DNA from: Spongiicolonus versatilis
GTDB lineage: Bacteria > Pseudomonadota > Gammaproteobacteria > Arenicellales > Spongiicolonaceae
Length of the DNA stretch: 15,486 nt
Direction: 5' to 3'
Assembly: GCA_028286165.1 (NCBI GenBank)
Contig: JAPYMU010000038.1
Span: 1 to 15,486 of the forward strand
Positions 7,741 through 15,136 of the stretch are shown here, one piece after another. A program made the translations under genes and the position numbers. The notes beneath the pieces were generated by a model. That model was not told the DNA's origin. It searched no databases and saw only the letters and a list, made by a program, of their open reading frames with translations. Every line of letters starts with the position of its first letter. Position 1 is the first letter of the stretch.

Positions 7741-10586
7741 TATTTTTTCCGCCGGCGGCCGGGCATGCCCCAGTCGCAATAGGGCGCCAGTTCCTTCATG
7801 GCGCGAATGGCCGCCGATACTTTTTCCATCTCCGGGGAAGCGGCGAGACGGCTGCGAATGTCGGCGCGCGACTCTTCCGGCGGCCACTGCGCAGCCCGCT
7901 TTTCTATTTTTGCCGCAAGCGATGCCAGTTCTTTGTGGCGCGCGTCGCTGCGGTCAAAAAGCGGGATGGGGATTTTTTTCCAGATGTGTTTATGAAAATC
8001 CCGGTCGTTTTGCCGCGCCTGGCGGAATGCTTCCTGCAATGGAAACGAATTCAACACCGCAATCAAATACAGCGCTTCTTTTTCGTTTGCGAGTTCAGCC
8101 CAGTAAAGCATGTCGTTGCACAGGTAGCCGGTACGGGCGGCGCAGACGTGCTGGCCGGACTTGTTGTAGGCGATTTTTGTGCGCGGCGCGCGGTCGTCCG
8201 GCACCGACTGGGCGGAGAGGTTGCCGCTGTAGTCCAGCAGTTCGGCCAAAGAACGTTTCCGTTCCTTGCGGTAAAAGTTGTCCAGTTCCGCCCATGCTCT
8301 GGCGAACCTGCGTCCGACGAATCTCCATTCACGGGCATTGTGAAATATGGATACCGCGTTTTCCTCCCGCAGAAGACCGTTGGTGGGATTTTTCTCAAAG
8401 GGGCCCAGCAGGTACAGTTGCCCGCCGGCCATGCGAAACGGCTGCAAACTGTCGGGAGTGATGCAGGGCAGCAATGCGGCCGCCTCCACAGTTTTCGCAG
8501 TGTGCGGATATTCTGTCCACGGCGCCTTGTCGCGCCTTCCGATTCGGCCTTCCACAGCCACCGTGCCATCAGGATGGCTTTTCACCGCGGCGGCGCCGCT
8601 GAACGGGGGATTTTTGACGTCCTTTAAACTGTGGGTTTCGGACCAGCGGTGCTGTTGCGGGTCGGCGAATTGTTTCCACCCGGAACTTTTCAGCGCGCTG
8701 TCCGGCAGCACGAACCCGCACACGCTTTTATCAACCAGATACAAATTCCGGGTGTGCACGGTGAACACCGCGGCCAGATTAAACTCGGACGCGCCGGCGC
8801 CCAGCCCGCCTTTCCTCAGTCCATATTCCTGCTTCATTTCCATGACCATGTGGGCGGACTCCCGGTCGGCGGGCGAGGCGGTGACGGCGCTGCTGACCCA
8901 GGGCGGGTTGGCGACAATGCGGTCCACCTTGTGGCGGTGCAGCAACAGCGGATGGGTGAGGTTGCGCAAATACCATTCCCACACAGAATTGCCCTCGGCA
9001 CGAAACACCGTCCGCAGTTTAACCGCCATTTCCTTAATTTCCTTCACCAGGGGCGCCGGCAAAACACCCGCCCATCTCTTCCTGGAAAAATCCGGTGCGC
9101 GCTTTTTGCCCGCATCCGCGGCCGCATATGAGACAACGTCGGAAATCACCGACTCAAAATAATCGCTGTCCAGCAATTTGGACGGTATTTTGAATTGGTT
9201 TCTTCCGGGGGTGATGATGTTAAGCGCTTTCTCCCCGTCCAATTGATTCTGGCGCCAGTAGCGCAGCAGAAGAGAATCCCCCTGCCGCACCATCAATTGG
9301 CTGTCCTGCGGTTTTGTCGGCAGCGCGGTCAGCAATGTGGCCTGCGCCATTTCAACGGCGACCGGATGAACGTCGGTACCGTGAACAAGCCGGACGGCAA
9401 TGGCCGAACATTCTTCATCCGCCAGGCCTTTTGCCCCGGCGTATTGGGCAATGCGCCTTGCGGCATGGAAAAGAAAAGTTCCCGAGCCGCAAGCCGGGTC
9501 GAGCACGCCAACGCCTTCCATGCGGCGCGCTTCCGGGTCGGACAGGGTTTTGTGGGCGGCGGCGACGGCGCGCTCCAGCCACTCCTCGTCCAGAACTCTG
9601 TTGCAGATAAATTCGGCGAGCCAGTCCGGCGTGTAGTATTCACCGAAATCATGGCGGTCTTTTTGCGGAATAAGCGATTCATATGCGCCGCGCAGCACGT
9701 CTCTGGTGGAGCGCTGCCAGTCATATTTTCCGACCTCCTCAAACAGCCTTTCAAGCAGCACGCTCCCCTGGTAGGATTCCACCATCCATGACACAAAACC
9801 CTGCTTCATCATATTCGCCGGCTTCCCCCGGGGAGAAATAATGGTGTGGCGAATTGCGCGGGCGGTGGCCACCAGCAGGCAATGATCGAGAAAAAGACGG
9901 TCCATGTGCCTGGTTTGCAAATCGGGCCTGGGAGGAAGGACTCCGGAACCCGACAGGACGCTTTTCCAGAGTTCGAATTTGGTGTGAAAAAACCGGCCTG
10001 ACTGCCGGCTGTCCATAATCAAGTCAAAGCCTTCCTTAAGCGGCTGAATAATCACATCGGCAAGGGATAACGGCGGCGGCGGTTTTTTCCCCTTGCGCTC
10101 TTTGTCGGCAAAAAATTCCCGAAGAATTTTGTTCAACTGGCGGACGCCGGCATCATCGTTGCGAACCTGGACTTTTCCCCCGTGGGGCTTTAACTTGCCA
10201 GCCGCACTGTCCCATTGGTACAGGTAAAAATCCCGGCCATCGGTAATCACGCCGCGCCAGGCCAAACGATCATGAAACGGCCCTTCGGCATCACGCATGT
10301 GTTTTATGTAGCGGGCCAGTTGCTCCAGAGGCGTTTCCTGGCCCCGCATGGATTTTCGCGGCGTACCGGGGCCGGCCAGGCCCGGCGCTTTGGTTTCTAT
10401 AACGATTTTGTAGGACTCGACCAGAACATCAATTTCCCCCCCGGGGACCGTATAAGCGGTGCGCACATGGTCATTGCTTGACCACGACCGGCACCACTCC
10501 GCAAGAGGAGTTCTCACCTCATCCTCATTGCGGGCGCCGGCGATTTTATCCAGCAGCGCGCGGTTAGAGTCAGATTGCGACTTCAC
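7740..10586 (-). CDS. Type IIG-like restriction-modification protein (fused nuclease and N6-adenine DNA methyltransferase)
   Basis: A 948-aa protein predicted to methylate adenine at a target site and cut unmodified DNA. At the N-terminus GGEIDVLVESYKIVIETKAPG-like sequence (residues 49-69) supplies D53 and E64-x-K66, a PD-(D/E)XK-type nuclease signature. The methyltransferase core has motif X FGEYYTPDWLAEF (314-326), motif I VLDPACGSGTFLF (361-373) for AdoMet, and motif IV IVANPPWVSS (557-566) for catalysis. The C-terminus contains DFHKHIWKKIPIPLFD (863-878), the kind of IPIP segment found after the target-recognition region of Eco57I-type enzymes. There is no adjacent specificity or separate endonuclease gene, which fits a single-chain enzyme. 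The GTG start follows CGGGGA by 7 bases and a strong extended -10. Base composition is visibly less GC-rich than the flanking genes. Its stop forms TAATG with the AddB-like gene. Confidence 0.85.
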   Translation of the reverse strand: MKSQSDSNRALLDKIAGARNEDEVRTPLAEWCRSWSSNDHVRTAYTVPGGEIDVLVESYKIVIETKAPGLAGPGTPRKSMRGQETPLEQLARYIKHMRDAEGPFHDRLAWRGVITDGRDFYLYQWDSAAGKLKPHGGKVQVRNDDAGVRQLNKILREFFADKERKGKKPPPPLSLADVIIQPLKEGFDLIMDSRQSGRFFHTKFELWKSVLSGSGVLPPRPDLQTRHMDRLFLDHCLLVATARAIRHTIISPRGKPANMMKQGFVSWMVESYQGSVLLERLFEEVGKYDWQRSTRDVLRGAYESLIPQKDRHDFGEYYTPDWLAEFICNRVLDEEWLERAVAAAHKTLSDPEARRMEGVGVLDPACGSGTFLFHAARRIAQYAGAKGLADEECSAIAVRLVHGTDVHPVAVEMAQATLLTALPTKPQDSQLMVRQGDSLLLRYWRQNQLDGEKALNIITPGRNQFKIPSKLLDSDYFESVISDVVSYAAADAGKKRAPDFSRKRWAGVLPAPLVKEIKEMAVKLRTVFRAEGNSVWEWYLRNLTHPLLLHRHKVDRIVANPPWVSSAVTASPADRESAHMVMEMKQEYGLRKGGLGAGASEFNLAAVFTVHTRNLYLVDKSVCGFVLPDSALKSSGWKQFADPQQHRWSETHSLKDVKNPPFSGAAAVKSHPDGTVAVEGRIGRRDKAPWTEYPHTAKTVEAAALLPCITPDSLQPFRMAGGQLYLLGPFEKNPTNGLLREENAVSIFHNAREWRFVGRRFARAWAELDNFYRKERKRSLAELLDYSGNLSAQSVPDDRAPRTKIAYNKSGQHVCAARTGYLCNDMLYWAELANEKEALYLIAVLNSFPLQEAFRQARQNDRDFHKHIWKKIPIPLFDRSDARHKELASLAAKIEKRAAQWPPEESRADIRSRLAASPEMEKVSAAIRAMKELAPYCDWGMPGRRRKK

Positions 10587-10593
10587 CAGGTTT

Positions 10594-10599
10594 TCCCCG
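10594..10599 (-). promoter_or_regulatory. Ribosome binding site deciding the GTG start of the restriction-modification gene
   Basis: The minus strand reads CGGGGA seven bases before the GTG at 10586. The only nearby ATG (10611) is out of frame with the gene, so this site supports GTG as the true start. Confidence 0.5.
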
Positions 10600-10618
10600 C
10601 CAAACCAGCATGCGCCGG

Positions 10619-10627
10619 ATTATACCA
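10619..10627 (-). promoter_or_regulatory. Extended -10 promoter (TGGTATAAT) of the restriction-modification/AddAB operon
   Basis: In the 60-base gap between the end of the metal-transport operon and the restriction-modification gene the minus strand reads TGGTATAAT, a perfect extended -10. No good -35 is present at 16-18 bases (that zone is GC-rich), which is tolerated by extended -10 promoters. The expected start site is near A10611, about 25 bases before the GTG. This marks the left genes as a separate transcription unit. Confidence 0.55.
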
Positions 10628-10646
10628 GACAACTTCACCCCCGCCC

Positions 10647-12173
10647 TCACCCCGAAGCCGCCGCCGGGATCACGTAAATCCTTTCCGCCAACTCCTCCGG
10701 GATGGTGGTTTCGCTGCCTTCAATGCGCACTTTGACTTGCGCGCCGTGTTTGGCCAGCGCGGTGACCAGGGTGTCGGGCGCGATGTTGAGGCGCAGCATT
10801 TCGCGCAGCAAGTCGTCGCGGTCGTCGCGCACCAGGGAGACGCGGCCGCTGCCGCCGGCCGGCAGGCGCCACAGGGAATGGCCGGTGATGCGGCGCAAGC
10901 CGCGCTCTTCGCCGGCGGCGCCGGGGATGCTGTGGCCGTGGGGGTCCACCGCCGGGTTGCCGAGTTGGCGGTCCAAAATGTCGAGAAAGTCGCCGGTGAC
11001 GGTGTGCTCCATGCGGTCGGCTTCGCGGTGCAGTTGGTCCAGGGAAACGCCCTCCTTGTCATACAAATAAGACTCCAGCAGCCGGTGTTTGCGCACCAGG
11101 CCGGCGCCGGTTTCGCGGCCGCGCGGCGTTGCATGCACGCGGCCGGCCACTTTCTGCACCAAGCCGCGGCGCGCCAGACTGCGCACCCGCCGCTCCACCT
11201 CGTGCGGCGCGCGGCCGAGGGTTTTGCCGATGCCATCGGCGTCCAGCGGATGGCCTTCCTCCAGTTCGGCCATCACGGCGCAGCGCAGCACGTCATCGTC
11301 CAGCCGCGCCGCCGCCGCCCAGCGGCCTCTGAGTAAACGTGCAACGAGTCCACGGCGCGGGGCGAACAGGAACACCACCAGAAAACACAAACTCACCACC
11401 ACCACGATGGCCGGGCCCGAGGCCAGGTTGAAGTGGTAGGAACCGTAAATGCCCGCCGCCGCCGAGAACACACCGAGGGCGACGGCGATGCACATCATGC
11501 GGCCCAGGCGGTCGCTCAGCAGGTAGGCGGTGGCGCCCGGCGTCACCAGCATTGCAATCACCAAAATCAAACCCACCGACTGCAGCGAGGCGACAATGGC
11601 CGCCGACAGCAGCGCGGTGAACAAATAGTGCAGCAAGCCGGTGGGCAGGCCGGCGGCGCGCGCCATGGCCGGGTCAAAACTCCACAGGTGAAAGCCGCGA
11701 AAGAACACCGCGATGAACGCCACCACCAGCCCGCCGCTGGCGGCGGTGAGCATCAGGTCCTCAAAGGTGATGCCGAGAATGGTGCCGAACAAAACGTGGA
11801 ACAGGTCGATGCCGGTGGGCTTGACCACGCCGATGATCAGCAGGCCGAGGGCGAACATAAAGGTGAACAAAATGCCCATGGCCGCGTCCAGTTTGATGCG
11901 GCTGTTGCGTTCAATGAAGGTGATGGCCACGCCGGCGGCAACGCCGGCAATCAGCGCGCCCCAGAAAATGCCGAAACGCTGGCCGCTCATCCAGCCCAGC
12001 ACCACGCCCAGCAGCACGGCGTGCGAGATGGCGTCACCGAGCAGCGCCTGGCGCCGCACCACCAGCAGGCACGACAGCACCGCCGAGCACACGCCGACAA
12101 TCACCGCCACGCCCAGGGCGTAGCGCATGAAAGTGAACTCCGCCAGCGGCGCGATGAAAATTTCGTGCAGCAT
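10647..12173 (-). CDS. mntB: Manganese/iron ABC permease fused to a DtxR/MntR-type metalloregulator domain
   Basis: A 508-aa fusion. Residues 1-272 are an ABC-3 family metal permease: several hydrophobic helices, with LLVVRRQALLGDAISHAVL (36-54) and LILVIAMLVTPGATAYLLS (202-220) as family hallmarks. About residues 290-508 read as a complete DtxR/MntR protein: a winged helix (DADGIGKTLGRAPHEVERRV, 311-330, then RRGLVQKVAGRVHATPRG), the metal/dimer region LHREADRMEH (381-390) and DPHGHSIPG (410-418), and an SH3-like tail with a Leu/Val-rich pattern (about 425-500). The permease would move Mn2+ or Fe2+ across the inner membrane with the ATPase encoded 9 bases upstream. The fused sensor could bind metal on the cytoplasmic side and either gate transport or act on DNA from the membrane; both are inference. 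No separate MntR/Fur gene is in the window. The symbol follows Synechocystis naming. Confidence 0.88.
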   Translation of the reverse strand: MLHEIFIAPLAEFTFMRYALGVAVIVGVCSAVLSCLLVVRRQALLGDAISHAVLLGVVLGWMSGQRFGIFWGALIAGVAAGVAITFIERNSRIKLDAAMGILFTFMFALGLLIIGVVKPTGIDLFHVLFGTILGITFEDLMLTAASGGLVVAFIAVFFRGFHLWSFDPAMARAAGLPTGLLHYLFTALLSAAIVASLQSVGLILVIAMLVTPGATAYLLSDRLGRMMCIAVALGVFSAAAGIYGSYHFNLASGPAIVVVVSLCFLVVFLFAPRRGLVARLLRGRWAAAARLDDDVLRCAVMAELEEGHPLDADGIGKTLGRAPHEVERRVRSLARRGLVQKVAGRVHATPRGRETGAGLVRKHRLLESYLYDKEGVSLDQLHREADRMEHTVTGDFLDILDRQLGNPAVDPHGHSIPGAAGEERGLRRITGHSLWRLPAGGSGRVSLVRDDRDDLLREMLRLNIAPDTLVTALAKHGAQVKVRIEGSETTIPEELAERIYVIPAAASG

Positions 12174-12182
12174 TTTCGTGAC

Positions 12183-12995
12183 TCAGAGCGGCGGTTTGGC
12201 CCCCCGGCGCACCACTTTCAACGCCGGTGACTCCGCCGCCGCCGCCGGCGCCGCCATTTTCACTGTCCGCTGCACCGTTCCATCGGCCTCGCCGTAGGCG
12301 ATTTGCAGATTGTCGCGGGTCAGCACATCAGTCGGCGCGCCGAAAGCGACCATGGTGTGCGACAGGATGAGCAGTTTGGTGAAATTGCCGCCGGCGCCCA
12401 TCAACTCATGATGCACCAGCAGAATTCCGCGCCCCTCGCGCCGCAATTCGTGCAACTGCTCCCACAGGACGGCGCGGGTGACGGCGTCAATGGCCGCAAA
12501 CGGTTCATCCAGCAGCAGCAGCCGCGCCTGCTGCGCCAGCGCGCGGGCCAAAAACACACGCTGCTGCTGGCCGCCGGACAACTCGCCGATGGGCGCCGCC
12601 GCAAAAGCACTGAGCCCGACGCGCTCCAGGGCCTCCGCGACCAGCGCACGGTCATGGCGGCTGGCGCGCCGCCACAGCCGCCCGTGCGGGTACCGGCCCA
12701 TGGCCACCACCTGCTCCACCACCGCCGGGTAGTTCCAGTCCACATCGGAGCGCTGCGGCATGTAGGCAATCTCGCACCGCCGCCGCGCCACCGGTACGCC
12801 GCCAAAGTTGACCTCGCCGTGCTCGCGTTTAACCAGGCCGAGGATGGCCTTGATTAACGTGGACTTGCCGGCGCCGTTGGGCCCGATAACGCCGACAATC
12901 TCGCCCTCGCCGCAGGTGAAGGTGGCGCCGCTGAGCGCCGCGGTGTCGCCGTAGGACACCCGCAGGTTGCGCACTTCCAGCCGGTTGGCGGTCAT
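12183..12995 (-). CDS. mntA: Manganese/iron ABC transporter ATP-binding protein
   Basis: A 270-aa ABC ATPase of the Mn/Zn/Fe chelate family that powers the fused permease from the cytoplasmic face. Motifs: Walker A GVIGPNGAGKSTLIKAI (35-51), Q-loop YMPQRSDVDWNYP typical of metal importers, signature LSGGQQQR, Walker B LLLLDEPFAAID, and H-loop LLVHHEL. The Cys-free C-terminal tail rich in Ala/Pro (PAAAAESPALKVV) is extra. The start ATG overlaps the stop of a 26-codon ORF by ATGA. Immediately after the H-loop, where relatives usually have an Asp/Leu-rich helix, it reads MGAGGNFTKLLILS, a small deviation that does not touch catalytic residues. The symbol follows the Synechocystis convention in which mntA is the ATPase. 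Confidence 0.9.
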   Translation of the reverse strand: MTANRLEVRNLRVSYGDTAALSGATFTCGEGEIVGVIGPNGAGKSTLIKAILGLVKREHGEVNFGGVPVARRRCEIAYMPQRSDVDWNYPAVVEQVVAMGRYPHGRLWRRASRHDRALVAEALERVGLSAFAAAPIGELSGGQQQRVFLARALAQQARLLLLDEPFAAIDAVTRAVLWEQLHELRREGRGILLVHHELMGAGGNFTKLLILSHTMVAFGAPTDVLTRDNLQIAYGEADGTVQRTVKMAAPAAAAESPALKVVRRGAKPPL

Positions 12996-13072
12996 CGCAG
13001 CGTCGCCGTGATTGCATGTGTGCTGGCGCGCATTATTTCGGTGCGGGCGCCGCTGCTGTTGGCGGTGTTCAT
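12992..13072 (-). CDS. 26-aa bridging mini-ORF between metal-binding protein and ATPase genes
   Basis: The 73-base gap between the binding-protein stop and the ATPase start is exactly filled by a 26-codon ORF, MNTANSSGAR through HAITATLR. Its ATG overlaps the upstream stop (ATGA at 13072-13069) and its stop overlaps the ATPase ATG (ATGA at 12995-12992), so ribosomes could pass from gene to gene by termination-reinitiation. The peptide is Ser/Thr/Ala-rich with three or four Arg and has no membrane helix or recognisable domain. It may be a translational-coupling leader rather than a functional peptide. The double overlap is seen directly; its significance is inference. Confidence 0.45.
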   Translation of the reverse strand: MNTANSSGARTEIMRASTHAITATLR

Positions 13073-13989
13073 TCGCCCAGCGCGTCCACGATGGCGCGGG
13101 TGTTGGCGCGCATCATGCCGGTGTAGGTCTCGGCGCCGCTGCCCGGTTCGCCGACCGAGTCGCCGTACAGCGGGCGGCCGAGGGTGACGCCGGCGTCGCG
13201 GGCGATGCGCTGCATGAGTTTGGGGTTGATGGTGGTTTCCACAAACACCGCCGGCACCGCCGCCTCGCGCACCGCGCGGATGATGCCGGCGACCTCGGCC
13301 GCCGACGGTTCGCGCTCGGTGGAGATGCCCCAGATGGTGGCGGTCACGGTGAAACCAAAGCGCTCGCCGAAGTAGCGGAAGGCGTCGTGGGTGGTGACCA
13401 GTTTGCGCCGCGCCGGGGGGATGACGGCGACTTCGGCGGATATCCAGTCCGCCAGCCCGCCCAGCCGCCGGCGGTAGTCGGCGGCGTTGCGGCGGAAGTC
13501 CTGGGCGTGGCGCGGAAAGCGGCCGGCCAGGCCGGCGGTGATGTTGTCCACGTAGACTTGCGCGTGCGCCGGGTCCATCCACAGGTGCGGGTCGGGGTCG
13601 CCCGGGTAGCCGCCGGTGGACTGCACCAGGGCCGGCAGGCCGTCGGTGACGGTGACCACCGGCCGCCGGGCGGTGGCGCCGCCGATGAGTTTGTCCAGCC
13701 ATCTTTCCAAACCGAGGCCGTTGCGAAACACGATGTCGGCCCGCGCCAGCGCGCGCGCATCGGAGGGCAGCGGTTCGTACACATGCGGGTCGCCGCCAAT
13801 GTGGACGATGCTGGTGACGGTGACCAAGCCGCCGGCGACAGCGCGCACCATGTCGGCGATGATGCTGATGGTGGCGACGGCGGCGGGCCGGCCGGCGGAG
13901 GCGGTGGTTGCGGCTGCGGAATCGCCGGCGGCGGATGCCGGAACGGTGACGGCGAGGCTGAGAATGACGGCGGCGGCTCTGAGACTCAT
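13069..13989 (-). CDS. mntC: Periplasmic manganese/iron-binding protein of an ABC importer (cluster A-I)
   Basis: A 306-aa metal solute-binding protein of the PsaA/MntC/TroA family. Residues 1-20 (MSLRAAAVILSLAVTVPASA) form a cleavable signal peptide with no lipobox Cys, so it should be a free periplasmic protein in a Gram-negative cell. An Ala/Ser/Thr-rich linker follows. The metal ligands expected for the family are present: H69 (GGDPHVYEP), H135 (DPDPHLWMDP), a Glu at 225 or 227 (ISTEREPSA) and D277 (LYGDSVGE). Glu rather than His at the third position, and the lack of a His-rich loop, point to Mn2+ or Fe2+ rather than Zn2+. The start ATG overlaps the stop of the methyltransferase gene (ATGA). 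It hands metal to the permease encoded downstream. The symbol follows Synechocystis naming. Confidence 0.9.
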   Translation of the reverse strand: MSLRAAAVILSLAVTVPASAAGDSAAATTASAGRPAAVATISIIADMVRAVAGGLVTVTSIVHIGGDPHVYEPLPSDARALARADIVFRNGLGLERWLDKLIGGATARRPVVTVTDGLPALVQSTGGYPGDPDPHLWMDPAHAQVYVDNITAGLAGRFPRHAQDFRRNAADYRRRLGGLADWISAEVAVIPPARRKLVTTHDAFRYFGERFGFTVTATIWGISTEREPSAAEVAGIIRAVREAAVPAVFVETTINPKLMQRIARDAGVTLGRPLYGDSVGEPGSGAETYTGMMRANTRAIVDALGE

Positions 13990-15062
13990 CGCGTTTTTCG
14001 CATTCGCATGTAAGCGTGGACGTAATCCATCGCGTGGCCGGCCGGATGGCTGCGCACTGCGTCACCGTAGGCGCGGTAAAAGCCGTCCACAATCGCGCGG
14101 CGCTCACCCTCGGCGCGGGCGGTGGACAATGCGCCGTAAAAAACGCTCTCGCTCCAGGTGCGCAAAGTCGGGATGTAAGCCTCGGCAAATTTGCCGGCGT
14201 CACCATGCGCCTTAAAATCCGCGGCAAAAGGGCAGGGAACGATGCGTGTTTCCATCTCCAGCAGTTCCAGACCGGCCTGCGCCGCCGCACCCTCACCCTC
14301 CAGCGGCGCGCGGAATTCCTCCACCGTACGGTAGAACTGCGGCAATGTCATGGCGCGGTATTCCTCTTCGGTGACGGCGCCCTCGTCCACAAAACGCCGC
14401 CACAGCGCATTGAATTGCGCAAACATGTTCACGCCGCCGGTGTTGCCAAGGTAGCGCCCCCGCCCGTCAATGCAAAACACCACCAGCACCAGTTGCCCGC
14501 CCGGCGCCAACTCTTCGGCGCGATGCAGCAGAATCTTTTGCCAGTCGGCGCGCGCCTGGGCCGCGAATTTTTCCCGCTCATCCCCGGCTGCGCCCACCGC
14601 ATGCACATGCGCCGCCAGGTCGCACGGCTTGCCGCTCAGCCAGTGCATGGCCGTCGCCGAAAATCCCAGGTGCAAACTTCCCGGCGGCAAAATTGCATCA
14701 TAAAAAGACGTCGCCGAGAACAACGTGTGCACACCGTCACCGCCGACATCCTGCACGATGCGCACCAGCGCATTAAAGTCATTGCGCAACTGGTCGGTGT
14801 ACACCACCGCCACCGCCCCGCCAAACCGCTCCCGCACCGCCCCAACCGCCGCCCGCACCATGCCCAGCGAAGTCCCGCCGTCGGCACAGCCCATGTCGCT
14901 CATGGTGAACACGCCCGCCTTCACCGCCGCCGCCGGCACCTCGCCAATGGCGCGCACCACCAACGGCGCCGCGCCGTCAATCACATCCCGGGCCCCGGCC
15001 GTGGCCAGCGAATACCGCCCGCCGGCGGACATGGTGATGTTTTCGGCCTGGGAAGTGGACAT
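13986..15062 (-). CDS. SABATH-family (Methyltransf_7) AdoMet-dependent carboxyl methyltransferase
   Basis: A 358-aa soluble protein with the pattern of plant SABATH enzymes, which methylate carboxyl groups (or ring nitrogens) of small acids such as salicylate, jasmonate or indole acetate. AdoMet motif I is FTMSDMGCADGGTSL (52-66). YTDQLRNDFNAL (88-99) matches the plant D-x-NDFN motif. SFYDAILPPGSLHLGFSATA (119-138) followed by MHWLS (139-143) matches the family's SFYxRLFPxxSLHF...HWLS segment. RAEELAPGGQLVLVVF (181-196) matches SRSxELVPGGRMVL. The acceptor cannot be deduced from the sequence. The gene is first in the metal operon and its stop overlaps the binding-protein start. An extended -10 lies 12 bases upstream of the ATG; no Shine-Dalgarno is visible, and ATG codon 11 (15032) is an alternative start. 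Confidence 0.85.
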   Translation of the reverse strand: MSTSQAENITMSAGGRYSLATAGARDVIDGAAPLVVRAIGEVPAAAVKAGVFTMSDMGCADGGTSLGMVRAAVGAVRERFGGAVAVVYTDQLRNDFNALVRIVQDVGGDGVHTLFSATSFYDAILPPGSLHLGFSATAMHWLSGKPCDLAAHVHAVGAAGDEREKFAAQARADWQKILLHRAEELAPGGQLVLVVFCIDGRGRYLGNTGGVNMFAQFNALWRRFVDEGAVTEEEYRAMTLPQFYRTVEEFRAPLEGEGAAAQAGLELLEMETRIVPCPFAADFKAHGDAGKFAEAYIPTLRTWSESVFYGALSTARAEGERRAIVDGFYRAYGDAVRSHPAGHAMDYVHAYMRMRKTR

Positions 15063-15074
15063 GGTGCGACGGTA

Positions 15075-15083
15075 AAGATAGCA
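15075..15083 (-). promoter_or_regulatory. Putative extended -10 promoter (TGCTATCTT) of the methyltransferase/metal operon
   Basis: The minus strand reads TGCTATCTT 12 bases before the ATG at 15062, matching TGnTATAAT in four of six core positions plus the TG extension. The -35 zone is GC-rich with no good hexamer. A start site 6-8 bases downstream would leave a leader of about 5 bases, consistent with the absence of a Shine-Dalgarno. Confidence 0.35.
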
Positions 15084-15136
15084 GAACTGCGGCGGCGGCG
15101 GATTTGTTCACACTGCCCCGCCCGGCAAAAAGCGCA

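Noticed and set aside
7741..7887. N-terminal extension of the AddB-like protein
   Set aside because: It overlaps the conserved end of the methylase gene; the ATG at 7740 forms TAATG and has a Shine-Dalgarno.
10625..10646. Terminator after the metal operon
   Set aside because: The short gap shows no stable GC hairpin followed by a T-run on the minus strand; the zone is GC-rich but not inverted.
12992..14296. A 434-codon minus-strand frame overlapping the binding-protein gene
   Set aside because: Arg/His-rich shadow of the metal-binding protein in another frame; only its last 26 codons, with their own ATG and double ATGA overlap, are retained as a possible mini-ORF.
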